From: Holophagales bacterium
GTDB lineage: Bacteria; Acidobacteriota; Thermoanaerobaculia; UBA5066
Direction: 5' to 3'
DNA: 64,000 bases
Assembly: GCA_016716705.1 (NCBI GenBank)
Contig: JADJVF010000002.1
Span: forward strand, 1-64,000
Part shown: one piece after another, positions 52,222 to 60,843 of the stretch
Layout: every line of letters starts with the position of its first letter
Numbering within the stretch: position 1 is the stretch's first letter
The notes under the pieces: generated by a model
The model's input: the letters and a program-made list of their open reading frames with translations, nothing else
What the model was told of the DNA's origin: nothing
The model's database searches: none
Position numbers and translations under genes: made by a program

Positions 52222-52947
52222 ATGAAGAAGATCCTCGTCCTCTCCGCCCTCCTGCTCGCCTCCCTCTCCGCCGCCGCTGCCGACGAGCCGAAGCCGGGCT
52301 GGCACGGCAGCTTCGGCGCCGGCCTCTCGATGAGCTCCGGCAACAGCGACGCGAACAGCTACAACGTCGGCTTCGACCTGAAGTACGACCCGAAGACGAA
52401 GAACGTCATGAAATTCGCCGGTCTCTACCTGAGAAGCGACGCCAACGGGGAGACGACCTCCGACAAGCTGACGGCCCTCGCCCGGGACGAGTACTCCCTC
52501 TCGGACCGGTTCTTCCTCTACGGAGAGGTCGCCTACCTGAGCGACGCGATCGCCCAGGTCGACTACATCGTCTCCCCCACCGCTGGCGCGGGCTACAAGT
52601 TCGTCAAGACGGACGCCGTGACGCTCGAGGCCTCGGCCGGGTTCGGTGGCGCGTTCGAGAAGTACGAGGGGCAGGACGCCACCTCGAGCGGCGCCTACCG
52701 CGCGGGAGAGGCGTTCTCCTGGAAGATCTCGCCCACCGTCGCCTTCACGCAGAAGGCTTCGGGCCTCTGGAAGTCGAACGACACCGGCGACGCGTACTAC
52801 CACTTCGACGTCGGCTTCACGACCTCCATCTCGAAGATCCTCGAGCTGAAGCTCGCGTACCTCCTCGACCACAAGACCAGGCCCGCCGTACCGACGCTCG
52901 AGAAGACCGACACGGCCTTCATCGCTGCCCTCGTCGCGAAGTTCTAG
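52222..52947 (+). CDS. DUF481-type outer-membrane beta-barrel (YdiY-like)
   Basis: 241 residues. Signal peptide (MKKILVLSALLLASLSAAAA). Mature protein GSFGAGLSMSSGNSDANSYN begins the typical DUF481 pattern and alternating strands follow to a final AALVAKF with C-terminal Phe. Follows mscL by 14 bases, likely one transcript. In E. coli YdiY is acid-induced; role unknown. Confidence 0.88.
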   Translation: MKKILVLSALLLASLSAAAADEPKPGWHGSFGAGLSMSSGNSDANSYNVGFDLKYDPKTKNVMKFAGLYLRSDANGETTSDKLTALARDEYSLSDRFFLYGEVAYLSDAIAQVDYIVSPTAGAGYKFVKTDAVTLEASAGFGGAFEKYEGQDATSSGAYRAGEAFSWKISPTVAFTQKASGLWKSNDTGDAYYHFDVGFTTSISKILELKLAYLLDHKTRPAVPTLEKTDTAFIAALVAKF

Positions 52948-52962
52948 TCCGCCGGGCCAGGC

Positions 52963-53046
<84 letters not shown>

Positions 53047-53062
53047 GGCCAGGCGTAAACGG

Positions 53063-53090
53063 GAACGGGGCCGCGATCGCGGCCCCGTTC
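53063..53090. terminator. perfect 28-bp palindrome, probable bidirectional terminator
   Basis: GAACGGGGCCGCGA and its exact reverse complement meet without a loop. It lies between the convergent DUF481 gene (ends 52947) and ompA (ends 53125), the right position to stop both transcripts. No U-tract follows on either side (only GTTCGTCGTT). Confidence 0.7.
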
Positions 53091-53124
53091 GTCGTTCCGG
53101 GAAGACCTGTCGAGAGAGTCCGGA

Positions 53125-54555
53125 CTACTTGGCGGCCGGCTTGGCGGCCGGCTTCGTCGCCTTGGCCGGGGGCTCCGGGGCGACCATGCCGCCCGGCGTG
53201 GCCGTGACGGGGCCCTGGTTCAGGATCAGCTCGACGCGGCGGTTCTTCGCCCGGCCCTCGGCCGAGGCGTTGTCGCCGACAGGGTTCGCCGGGCCGTAGC
53301 CTGCGTGCGTGATGCGGTCGGCGGGAACGCCCTGGGCGACGAGGAAGGCGGCAACCGTGCGGGCACGCTCGGCCGAGAGCTTCATGTTGAGCTCTTCCTT
53401 GCCCGTCGTGTCCGTGAAGCCCTCGGCCCGGACCTGGACCTTCGGGAACACCCCGAGGATGGCCGAAACCTTGGCGAGGGCCAGCTCGGGTTCCTTCTTC
53501 AGCGTGGACTTGTTCACGTCGAACAGGATGTCGGCCATGTTGACGACGAGACCGCGGGCCGTCTCCTCGACCTGCATGTACTTCCCGACGGCCTCCCGGA
53601 TGCTGGCCTTCAGCTGCTCCTGCTCGGCCTTCATGCGCGTGACCTCGGCCGCCAGGCGGGCCTTCTCGGCCTCGGCCGCGGCAGCCCGGGCCTTGACGGC
53701 CTCGAGCTCCTGGCGCTTCTTCTCTTCGGCGGCCTTGAGCTTCGCCTCTTCGGCCGCGAGACGCTGGTCGAGGATTTCCTGCACCTTCAAACGCAAGGCC
53801 GTCCCGGCGCTGTCGAGGGCGCGCCTCGAATAGTCGACGATGGTCGTCTTGGAGCCGCCCTTGACCGAGTTCCGCGCCTGCGCGAGCTGGGTCTTGGCGG
53901 TCTCCATCTCCTTGGCGGCGACGGTTTCGGCCTTCAGCTCGACGGCCAGGTCATAGGCCTTGCCGGCCTGCTGCAGCTCGATCGGCTCCGATCCCTTCGC
54001 CGCGTAGGTCAGGTCGGCGATCGAGGGGTTGCCGGGCCGCGTGAACTCCCCGACCATGCTCGAGGTCTCGATCGAGAACTCCGCGCTCTTCGCCTTCGAC
54101 GGGTCGGCCTTTCCCGACGTGAAGAGGACGAGCTCGCTCGGAATGACCGTGCCAGGCAGCACGTCGGCCGTCACCATGATCGCGAAGTTCACCTTCCCGG
54201 TGCGGAAGCTGCCCTCGCCCGACTTCTTCTCCCGGACCTGGAGCTCGCCGAGGTTCTCGGGCCGGCCGTCAGCGGTGATCGCCCAGACGTTGTAGGTCGT
54301 GATGTTCCCGGCGAACATGACCGCGGGCTCCATCATCTTCCACGCGAGCTTGACGTCGACCTGCCCCTTCTCCATGCGCACCGTGCCTTCGAGGGTGGCG
54401 GCCTTCGGAGCGATGGCGGTCCGGGTGAACGGAACGGAGATCTTCTTCCCCTCGGGGTAGGTCACCCCGACGAGCTTGACTTCGGCCGCGAAAGCGGACG
54501 AGGCGACGGAGAGAGCGAGGGCGGTGGCCCCCGCGAGAACGACGGAACGCTTCAT
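53125..54555 (-). CDS. OmpA-family peptidoglycan-binding outer-membrane protein
   Basis: 476 residues. Signal peptide 1-23 (AGATALALSVASSAFAA). An N-terminal beta domain of unknown type (~25-190), a long coiled coil rich in E/K/A (~240-330, AAEEAKLKAAEEKKRQELEA), and a C-terminal OmpA domain (VVNMADILFDVNKSTLKKEP, AEGFTDTTGKEELNMKLSAE RARTVAAFL, GYGPANPVGDNASAEGRAKN RRVEL), whose Asp and Arg residues bind diaminopimelate. Pro/Lys/Ala tail. ATG 54555 after AAGGAGC. Confidence 0.92.
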   Translation of the reverse strand: MKRSVVLAGATALALSVASSAFAAEVKLVGVTYPEGKKISVPFTRTAIAPKAATLEGTVRMEKGQVDVKLAWKMMEPAVMFAGNITTYNVWAITADGRPENLGELQVREKKSGEGSFRTGKVNFAIMVTADVLPGTVIPSELVLFTSGKADPSKAKSAEFSIETSSMVGEFTRPGNPSIADLTYAAKGSEPIELQQAGKAYDLAVELKAETVAAKEMETAKTQLAQARNSVKGGSKTTIVDYSRRALDSAGTALRLKVQEILDQRLAAEEAKLKAAEEKKRQELEAVKARAAAAEAEKARLAAEVTRMKAEQEQLKASIREAVGKYMQVEETARGLVVNMADILFDVNKSTLKKEPELALAKVSAILGVFPKVQVRAEGFTDTTGKEELNMKLSAERARTVAAFLVAQGVPADRITHAGYGPANPVGDNASAEGRAKNRRVELILNQGPVTATPGGMVAPEPPAKATKPAAKPAAK

Positions 54556-54796
54556 ATGCCTGCTCCTTCAAGAAAGCCGGTGACTTTTCGTCAGCTGGCG
54601 GGATGAATGCATTGACTGTGGCATCTTACTTCCTTCGGCGTTGGCCAGGAGCGGACGACCTCTTCCCCCGGACATTCCTTCGGCGCCCCGGCGGTGCCGG
54701 GCCTTCCCCCGGTCCGGGGCGGCCGGGCGAGCCCTCCTGGCGCTAAGATGCCCCGTTCGCCGCAGGCCCATCGTCTGCGAGCGGGAAGGGGGGCCG

Positions 54797-56785
54797 GTGT
54801 TCCCAACCCTCGATTACGCCGAGGTGGGCTTCGTCTGCGGACTGGAGGTCCACCAGCAGCTCCTGACCCCGACGAAGCTCTTCTGCCGCTGCCCGGCGGG
54901 GCTCTACACCGAGACCCACGACGGGACGGTCCTCCGGCACATGCGGCCGACCCTCTCGGAGCTCGGCGAGTACGACGGCACCGCGCTGATGGAGTTCAAG
55001 ACGAAGAAGAACATCGTCTACCTCCTCAACGTGAAGAACGTCTGCACCTACGAGATGGACGACACGCCGCCGTTCCTCGTGAACCAGCAGGCGATCGACG
55101 TCGCCATCGAGCAGTGCCTGATGCTCGGGTGCGACATCGTCGACGAGGTGCACATCGCGCGGAAGCAGTACCTCGACGGGTCGATCCCGACCGGCTTCCA
55201 GCGGACGGCGGTCGTCGGCGTGAACGGGAAGATCCCCTTCCGCGGGCGGACGCTCTCCGTCACGCAGGTGACGGTCGAGGAGGACTCCTGCCGCGAGGTG
55301 CGCGACCGCGGGCACTGCATCGTCTGGCGGGCGGACCGCCTCGGGATGCCGCTCATCGAGACGGTCACGGGGCCCGACCTCAGGTCCCCGGACGAGGTCG
55401 AGGAGGCGATCCTCCTCGTCGGCCGCGTCTGCCGCTCGACGGGACACGTCCGCACCGGCCTCGGCGCCTCGCGCCAGGACGTGAACGTCTCCGTGCGCGG
55501 CGGACGGCGCGTCGAGATCAAGGGGGTCCCGAAGGCGGGCTGGGCGCCGCGCCTCGTCCACGGCGAGGCCTGGCGGCAGGTGAACCTCCTGAAGCTCCGC
55601 GACGAGCTCCACCGGCGCGGCTTCACGGATGCCGCCTCGCTGCGCGTCGAGTCGCAGGACGTCACGCAGCTCTTCGCGGCGACCGAGATCCCCTACCTGC
55701 GACCCGAGGCCTGGGAGCGCTGGGTCGAGGCGGAGAAGATGCGCCCCGGTTTCGAGCTCGGGAAAGGGCCATACCGCGTACGGGCGACGCGCCTCCCGGG
55801 TCTCGCCGGGACGCTCTCCTGGCCGACGCAGCCCGAGCACGTCTTCGCGCACGAGCTGGCGGGGCGGGTCCGCGTCATCGCCGGCCTCGACCAGATCCCG
55901 AACCTCCTCCACTCCGAGGCGTGGCCCGACGCGCGCGGGACCCGCTCCGAGCTCAAGCGCCTCCGCGGGCGACTCCGCTGCGGCCCGGACGACGCGATCG
56001 TCGTCGTCTGGGGCCCCGAGGAGGACACCGTCACGGCCTGCGAGGAGATCCGGCTCCGGTACGTCGACGCGACGCAGGGGGTCCCGAACGAGACCCGGCA
56101 GCCGTTCGTCGACGGGTCGACCGACTTCGAGCGGATCCTCCCCGGCCCCGACCGGATGTACCCCGACACCGACAGCCCGCCGACACGCGTGACGCGTGAA
56201 CGGGTCGCCCGGCTGAAGGCGACGCTCCCCGAGCGCCCGTGGGACCGCGAGAGGCGCTACACGGCCGTGGGCGTTCCGGTCTCGACGGCGCACTACCTCA
56301 TCCGCCGCGGCGGCGCCGTCCTCGTCGACCGCCTCGCGAAGGAGACCGGCGCACCGGTCCGGGACGTCGCGTTTCTCTTCGGCGAGAAGCTGAAGGGGCT
56401 GCGCCGGGCCTCCGTCCCGGTCGACGCGGTTCCCGAGGAGCGCTGGGAAGAGCTGCTCCGCGCATTCGTCGCAACGCCCGTCCTGAAACAGGCGTGGGAG
56501 CAGATCGTCCTCGCCGTCGCAGCTTCGCCGGCGCGTCCCCTCGGCGACCTCCTTGCCGAGCGGGCTTTCGGGAAGGAGCCGCCGGCCTGGCGCACCGGCA
56601 TTCCCGCGGCCTTCGCCGCTGCCGCGGAGAAGGCCTACCGGAAGGACGACGAGAACCTCGTCCGTCGCCTCGCCTTTGCGAGCCTGATGCCGGGCCTTCT
56701 CGGACGCGTCCCGGCCGCGGACGTCGAGGCCGCCGTCACCTCCGCCGCCAGCCTGCCGTCCCGGGCTCCGGGGGTGCCGTCGTGA
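54797..56785 (+). CDS. gatE: Glu-tRNA(Gln) amidotransferase subunit E, archaeal type
   Basis: 662 residues from GTG 54797 (GGAAGGGGGG before it). GatE is the kinase/amidase-acceptor subunit of the heterodimeric GatDE that converts Glu-tRNA(Gln) to Gln-tRNA(Gln). N-terminal cradle with VGFVCGLEVHQQLLTPTKLF and the CxC pair 30/32; an AspRS-like GAD insertion at ~320-430 (YRVRATRLPGLAGTLSWPTQ, HELAGRVRVIAGLDQIPNLL) that distinguishes GatE from bacterial GatB; GVPNETRQPFVDGSTDFERI and LPGPDRMYPDTDSPP (448-462); helical YqeY-like tail. Overlaps gatD by four bases. GatDE is described as archaea-specific. Confidence 0.93.
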   Translation: MFPTLDYAEVGFVCGLEVHQQLLTPTKLFCRCPAGLYTETHDGTVLRHMRPTLSELGEYDGTALMEFKTKKNIVYLLNVKNVCTYEMDDTPPFLVNQQAIDVAIEQCLMLGCDIVDEVHIARKQYLDGSIPTGFQRTAVVGVNGKIPFRGRTLSVTQVTVEEDSCREVRDRGHCIVWRADRLGMPLIETVTGPDLRSPDEVEEAILLVGRVCRSTGHVRTGLGASRQDVNVSVRGGRRVEIKGVPKAGWAPRLVHGEAWRQVNLLKLRDELHRRGFTDAASLRVESQDVTQLFAATEIPYLRPEAWERWVEAEKMRPGFELGKGPYRVRATRLPGLAGTLSWPTQPEHVFAHELAGRVRVIAGLDQIPNLLHSEAWPDARGTRSELKRLRGRLRCGPDDAIVVVWGPEEDTVTACEEIRLRYVDATQGVPNETRQPFVDGSTDFERILPGPDRMYPDTDSPPTRVTRERVARLKATLPERPWDRERRYTAVGVPVSTAHYLIRRGGAVLVDRLAKETGAPVRDVAFLFGEKLKGLRRASVPVDAVPEERWEELLRAFVATPVLKQAWEQIVLAVAASPARPLGDLLAERAFGKEPPAWRTGIPAAFAAAAEKAYRKDDENLVRRLAFASLMPGLLGRVPAADVEAAVTSAASLPSRAPGVPS

Positions 56786-58176
56786 ACGAGATGAACGATC
56801 CGCTCAAGGGCTACAAGGGGCACGCGCGCGAGGTCCTGACCCGGTTCGACGTGAAGGTCTGGAGCGACGTCCGCGCGACGAACGACGCCGGCTCGGTCTT
56901 CGAGGGGGTCATCCTCCCGAGGAGCGAGTCGTTCGACGACCTCCACGTCGTGATGAAGCTGAAGAACGGCTACAACGTCGGCCTCCACGTCGACCGCCTC
57001 GTCGACGTGATCGAGGTCGGGTACAAGGAAGCCAAGTACAAGATCCCCGAGAAGGCGTTCCCCTCGCGGCCGACGCTGCCGAAGGTGACGCTCCTCGGGA
57101 CGGGCGGGACGATCGCCTCGCGGCTCGACTACCGGACGGGCGCCGTCATCCCCGCGTTCACGCCGGGCGAGCTCTACGGCGCCGTTCCCGAGCTGGCCGA
57201 CATCTGCAACCTGACGACGAAGAAGATCTTCGGGGTCTTCTCCGAGAACATGGCGATGGAGAACTACGTCGTCCTGGCCAACGCGATCGGCGAGGAGATC
57301 GCCGCCGGGGCCGACGGCATCGTCATCGGCCACGGCACCGACACGATGGGTCACACGGCCGCGATCCTGTCGTTCATGGTCCAGAACAGCCCCGTGCCGA
57401 TCGTCCTCGTCGGCTCGCAGCGCTCCTCGGACCGCCCGTCGTCCGACGCGGCGCTGAACCTCATCCACTCCGTCAGGACCGCGGCCTACTCCGACATCGC
57501 CGAGGTCATGATCTGCATGTTCGGGCCGACGTCCGACCGCTACGGGCTCCTCCACCGCGGCACGCGCTGCCGGAAGATGCACAGCTCCTACCGCTCGACG
57601 TTCCGGACGATCGGAGACATCCCGCTCGCCATGGTGAGCCCGACGTCGTTCACCATCCTCAACGACGACTTCCGCCGCCGCGACAAGACGCGCGTCCCGG
57701 TCATCGACCCGGTCTACGACGACCGGACGACGATCCTCTACTACTACCCCGGCATGAAGCCCGACCTCGTCGACGCCCTCGTCGAGAAGGGCTACAAGGG
57801 GATCGTCATCGCAGGGACGGGCCTCGGGCACGTCAACAAGCCCCTCTACCCGGCGCTCAAGCGGGCCGCCGCGGCGAACGTCCACGTCGTCATGGCGGTC
57901 CAGACGATCTGGGGCTTCGCCCAGATGTACGTCTACGACACCGGTCGCGACCTGATGGACATCGGGATCGTCCCGCTCGACAACATGATCCCCGAGACGG
58001 CGCTCATGAAGCTCTCGTGGGTCCTCGGCCACACGGACGACCACGCCGAGGTGATGCGGATGATGACGACGCCGATCGCCCACGAGATCACCCCGCGCGA
58101 GCCCCACAACGGCTACCTCGTCATGCAGGGAGGGCTGCCGGAAACCGAGGAGTGGGTCCGGGGGCACTGGAAGTGA
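56782..58176 (+). CDS. gatD: Glu-tRNA(Gln) amidotransferase subunit D, archaeal type
   Basis: 464 residues from GTG 56782 (461 from ATG 56791). An N-terminal ~95-residue domain (YKGHAREVLTRFDVKVWSDV, LKNGYNVGLHVDRLVDVIEV) precedes an asparaginase-type glutaminase domain with catalytic Thr110 in LLGTGGTIASRLDY and the second site HGTDTM (Thr176-Asp177), then GSQRSSDRPSSDAALNLIHS and RGTRCRKMHSSYRSTFRTIG. The N-terminal domain plus the RKMHSS motif mark GatD rather than a plain L-asparaginase. It releases ammonia that is channelled to GatE. Stop-start overlap with gatE indicates coupled synthesis. Confidence 0.93.
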   Translation: MNEMNDPLKGYKGHAREVLTRFDVKVWSDVRATNDAGSVFEGVILPRSESFDDLHVVMKLKNGYNVGLHVDRLVDVIEVGYKEAKYKIPEKAFPSRPTLPKVTLLGTGGTIASRLDYRTGAVIPAFTPGELYGAVPELADICNLTTKKIFGVFSENMAMENYVVLANAIGEEIAAGADGIVIGHGTDTMGHTAAILSFMVQNSPVPIVLVGSQRSSDRPSSDAALNLIHSVRTAAYSDIAEVMICMFGPTSDRYGLLHRGTRCRKMHSSYRSTFRTIGDIPLAMVSPTSFTILNDDFRRRDKTRVPVIDPVYDDRTTILYYYPGMKPDLVDALVEKGYKGIVIAGTGLGHVNKPLYPALKRAAAANVHVVMAVQTIWGFAQMYVYDTGRDLMDIGIVPLDNMIPETALMKLSWVLGHTDDHAEVMRMMTTPIAHEITPREPHNGYLVMQGGLPETEEWVRGHWK

Positions 58177-58180
58177 AACG

Positions 58181-59134
58181 GTGAGAGCCCTCTGCTACGA
58201 AGCGCACGGCGACCCGCGCAGCGGCGTCGTGAAGAAGGTCTTCGATCCGCGCCCCGGCCCCGGGCAGCTCGTCGTCCGGGTCGTCGCGGCCGCGCTCAAC
58301 CCCGCCGACTGGAAGATCGTCGAGGGGAAGTTCCCCTTCCTCGTCTTTCCGAAAAAGCCGTTCGTCCCCGGCTGGGAGGCCGCCGGCGTCGTCGAAGCGA
58401 TGGACTCCCGCGTCTCCGGCTTTCGCGTCGGCGAGGAGGTCCTCGTCTCGACCGGTCCCTCCGCCGGGGCCGTCGCGGAGAAGCTGGCCGTCTCGGCGCT
58501 CCACGTCGCGAAGAAGCCCGCGGGGCTGTCCTTCGAGGAGGCCGCCGCCGTGCCCGCGGCGGGGCAGACCGCCCTCCAGGGCTTGCGCGACGCGGCAGGA
58601 CTCCGGGCGGGGCAACGCCTCCTCGTGAACGGCGCCGGCGGGGGCGTCGGGACGTTCGCGGTCCAGATCGGGAAGATCTTCGGCGCACACGTGACGGCGG
58701 TCGCGAGCGCGGCGAAGCTCGAGGCGCTCGCGAGCCTCGGGGCCGACGTCCTCGTCGACTACCGGAAGGCCGACTTCGCGAAGGGCCGCGAGGAGTGGGA
58801 CGTCGTCTTCGACGTCGTCCCGAACCGGACTTTCGGCGAGTGCTCCCGGGTTCTCGCGCGCGAGGGCATCTACGTGACGACGCTTCCCGGCGCCGGGCCG
58901 TTCCTCGCGTCGCTCGGCGCCTCGTTCCGCGCCCCGTTCGGCTTCCGGAAAAGGTGCCGGTGGGTGATGCTCAAGCCGCGCGGCGAGGACCTCGCGCAGC
59001 TCGTGAGCTGGGTGGAGGAGGGGAGGCTGAAGCCCGTCGTGGGAAAGGTCGCCCCGCTCGACCAGGCCGCGTGGGCGCTCTCGGACCTCTCGGCGGGTCA
59101 CGCCACCGGAAAGACCGTCATCCGGGTCGCCTGA
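58181..59134 (+). CDS. medium-chain reductase, quinone oxidoreductase-like
   Basis: 317 residues, GTG start five bases after gatD. Zinc-independent MDR fold: ALNPADWKIVEGKFPFLVFP, PGWEAAGVVEAMDS, NADPH motif LLVNGAGGGVGTFAVQIGKI, substrate loop VVFDVVPNRTFGECSRVL. No structural-zinc cysteines. Reduces a quinone, enone or aldehyde; substrate unknown. Co-transcription with gatDE is likely from spacing but a functional link is not evident. Confidence 0.85.
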   Translation: MRALCYEAHGDPRSGVVKKVFDPRPGPGQLVVRVVAAALNPADWKIVEGKFPFLVFPKKPFVPGWEAAGVVEAMDSRVSGFRVGEEVLVSTGPSAGAVAEKLAVSALHVAKKPAGLSFEEAAAVPAAGQTALQGLRDAAGLRAGQRLLVNGAGGGVGTFAVQIGKIFGAHVTAVASAAKLEALASLGADVLVDYRKADFAKGREEWDVVFDVVPNRTFGECSRVLAREGIYVTTLPGAGPFLASLGASFRAPFGFRKRCRWVMLKPRGEDLAQLVSWVEEGRLKPVVGKVAPLDQAAWALSDLSAGHATGKTVIRVA

Positions 59135-59222
59135 GCCGGCCGCGCCGTTCCCCGACGGGTCTCGGCCCCCGGGTGCTACATTCCGCCCCCCGAGCTGGCC
59201 CCGAGACTGCACGGAAAGCAGC

Positions 59223-60833
59223 ATGACCGACCCGAACCACGCCCTCGCGGCCGAGATCGCCCGCCGCCGCACCTTCGCGATCATCAGCCACCCCGACGCC
59301 GGCAAGACGACGCTGACGGAGAAGCTCCTCCTCTACGGCGGCGCCATCCACCTCGCCGGGTCGGTGAAGTCGCGCAAGGCGACCCGCCACGCCACGAGCG
59401 ACTGGATGGAAGTGGAGAAGGAACGCGGCATCTCCATCACGACGAGCGTCATGCAGTTCACGTACGCCGGGTGCCACGTGAACCTCCTCGACACCCCGGG
59501 CCACAACGACTTCAGCGAGGACACCTACCGGACCCTCGCCGCCGCCGACAGCGCCGTCATGCTCATCGACGCCGCCAAGGGGGTCGAGCCGCAGACCGTG
59601 AAGCTCTTCAAGGTCTGCCGCCTGCGCAAGATCCCGATCGTCACGTTCGTCAACAAGCTGGACCGGGCCGGTCGCGACCCGTTCGACCTGATGGACGAGG
59701 TGGAGAAGGTCCTCGGCATCCCCTGCTCCCCCGCCTCCTGGCCCATCGGCTCGGGGACGGATTTCCAGGGCGTCTACGACCGCTGGCACAAGCAGCTCCT
59801 CCGCTACGAGCGGGGCGAGACGAAGGGGGCCAAGCTCGCCGCCGAGACGTTCGACCTGGCCGACCCCGCCCTCGCGGGCGAGCTCGGGGCGGAAGCCCAC
59901 GGCCGCCTCGTCGAGGAGCTGGCGATGCTCGACGCGGCCGGGATGCCGTTCGACCAGGGCCTCTTCCTCGCCGGCGAGCTGACGCCCGTCTTCTTCGGGA
60001 GCGCCCTGAACGACTTCGGCGTCGAGCCCTTCCTCGCCCGCTTCCTCGAGCTGGCGCCGGCTCCGGCGGCCCGCGACTCTTCGGCCGGAATCGTCGAGCC
60101 CACCCACCCCTTCTTCTCCGGCTTCGTCTTCAAGATCCAGGCGAACATGGACCCGGCGCACCGCGACCGCGTCGCCTTCGTCCGCGTCTGCTCGGGGAAG
60201 TTCACGCGCGGCATGGAGGTGAAGAACGCACGCTCCGGCAAGCCGCTGAAGCTGAACAAGCCGCTCCAGTTCCTCGCCCAGGAGCGGACGCTCGTCGAAG
60301 AGGCGTGGGCGGGCGACGTCCTCGGCCTCTGGGACTCCGGCTCGCTCCGGATCGGCGACACGATCTGCGAAGGCCCCGTCGTCGAGTACGCCGGGATCCC
60401 CCGCTTCTCCCCCGAGCTCTTCTCGCGCGTCGTCCTCCTCGACCCGATGAAGAGCAAGCAGCTGAAGAAGGGGCTCGACCAGCTCTCGGAGGAAGGGGCC
60501 GTCCAGGTCTTCTACGACCCGGTCCGCCTCGAGCGCGACCCGATCCTCGGCGCCGTCGGCGCGCTCCAGTTCGAGGTGATCCAGCACCGGCTGCGCGCCG
60601 AGTACGCCGCCGAGGTCTCGTTCGTCCGCCTCCCGCACCAGATCGCCCGCTGGATCGAGACCGACGGTTTCGTCCCGCGCGACTTCGACGACCCGGGCCA
60701 CACCGAGCTCCTCGCCGACGGCGAGGGCCGCCCGCTCGTCCTCTTCGAGAGCGAGTGGCACTTCGAGCGGGCGAAGAAGACGAACCCGAAGCTCTCCTTC
60801 GCCGCCGCCGTCCAGCCCGCCCGGGCGAAATAG
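59223..60833 (+). CDS. prfC: peptide chain release factor 3
   Basis: 536 residues. GTPase with G1 ISHPDAGKTTLTEKLLLYGG, G2 ERGISITTSVMQF, G3 LLDTPGHNDFSEDTYRTL, G4 VNKLDRAGRDPFDLMDEVE, as in RF3 rather than EF-G (length, AIHLAGSVKSRKATRHATSD). C-terminal domain ends FESEWHFERAKKTNPKLSFA. Recycles RF1/RF2. Own upstream gap of 88 bases. Confidence 0.96.
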   Translation: MTDPNHALAAEIARRRTFAIISHPDAGKTTLTEKLLLYGGAIHLAGSVKSRKATRHATSDWMEVEKERGISITTSVMQFTYAGCHVNLLDTPGHNDFSEDTYRTLAAADSAVMLIDAAKGVEPQTVKLFKVCRLRKIPIVTFVNKLDRAGRDPFDLMDEVEKVLGIPCSPASWPIGSGTDFQGVYDRWHKQLLRYERGETKGAKLAAETFDLADPALAGELGAEAHGRLVEELAMLDAAGMPFDQGLFLAGELTPVFFGSALNDFGVEPFLARFLELAPAPAARDSSAGIVEPTHPFFSGFVFKIQANMDPAHRDRVAFVRVCSGKFTRGMEVKNARSGKPLKLNKPLQFLAQERTLVEEAWAGDVLGLWDSGSLRIGDTICEGPVVEYAGIPRFSPELFSRVVLLDPMKSKQLKKGLDQLSEEGAVQVFYDPVRLERDPILGAVGALQFEVIQHRLRAEYAAEVSFVRLPHQIARWIETDGFVPRDFDDPGHTELLADGEGRPLVLFESEWHFERAKKTNPKLSFAAAVQPARAK

Positions 60834-60843
60834 CGCCGCCGCC

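Noticed and set aside
56782..58176. Plain L-asparaginase
   Set aside because: The extra N-terminal domain, the RKMHSS motif and the four-base overlap with gatE identify GatD.
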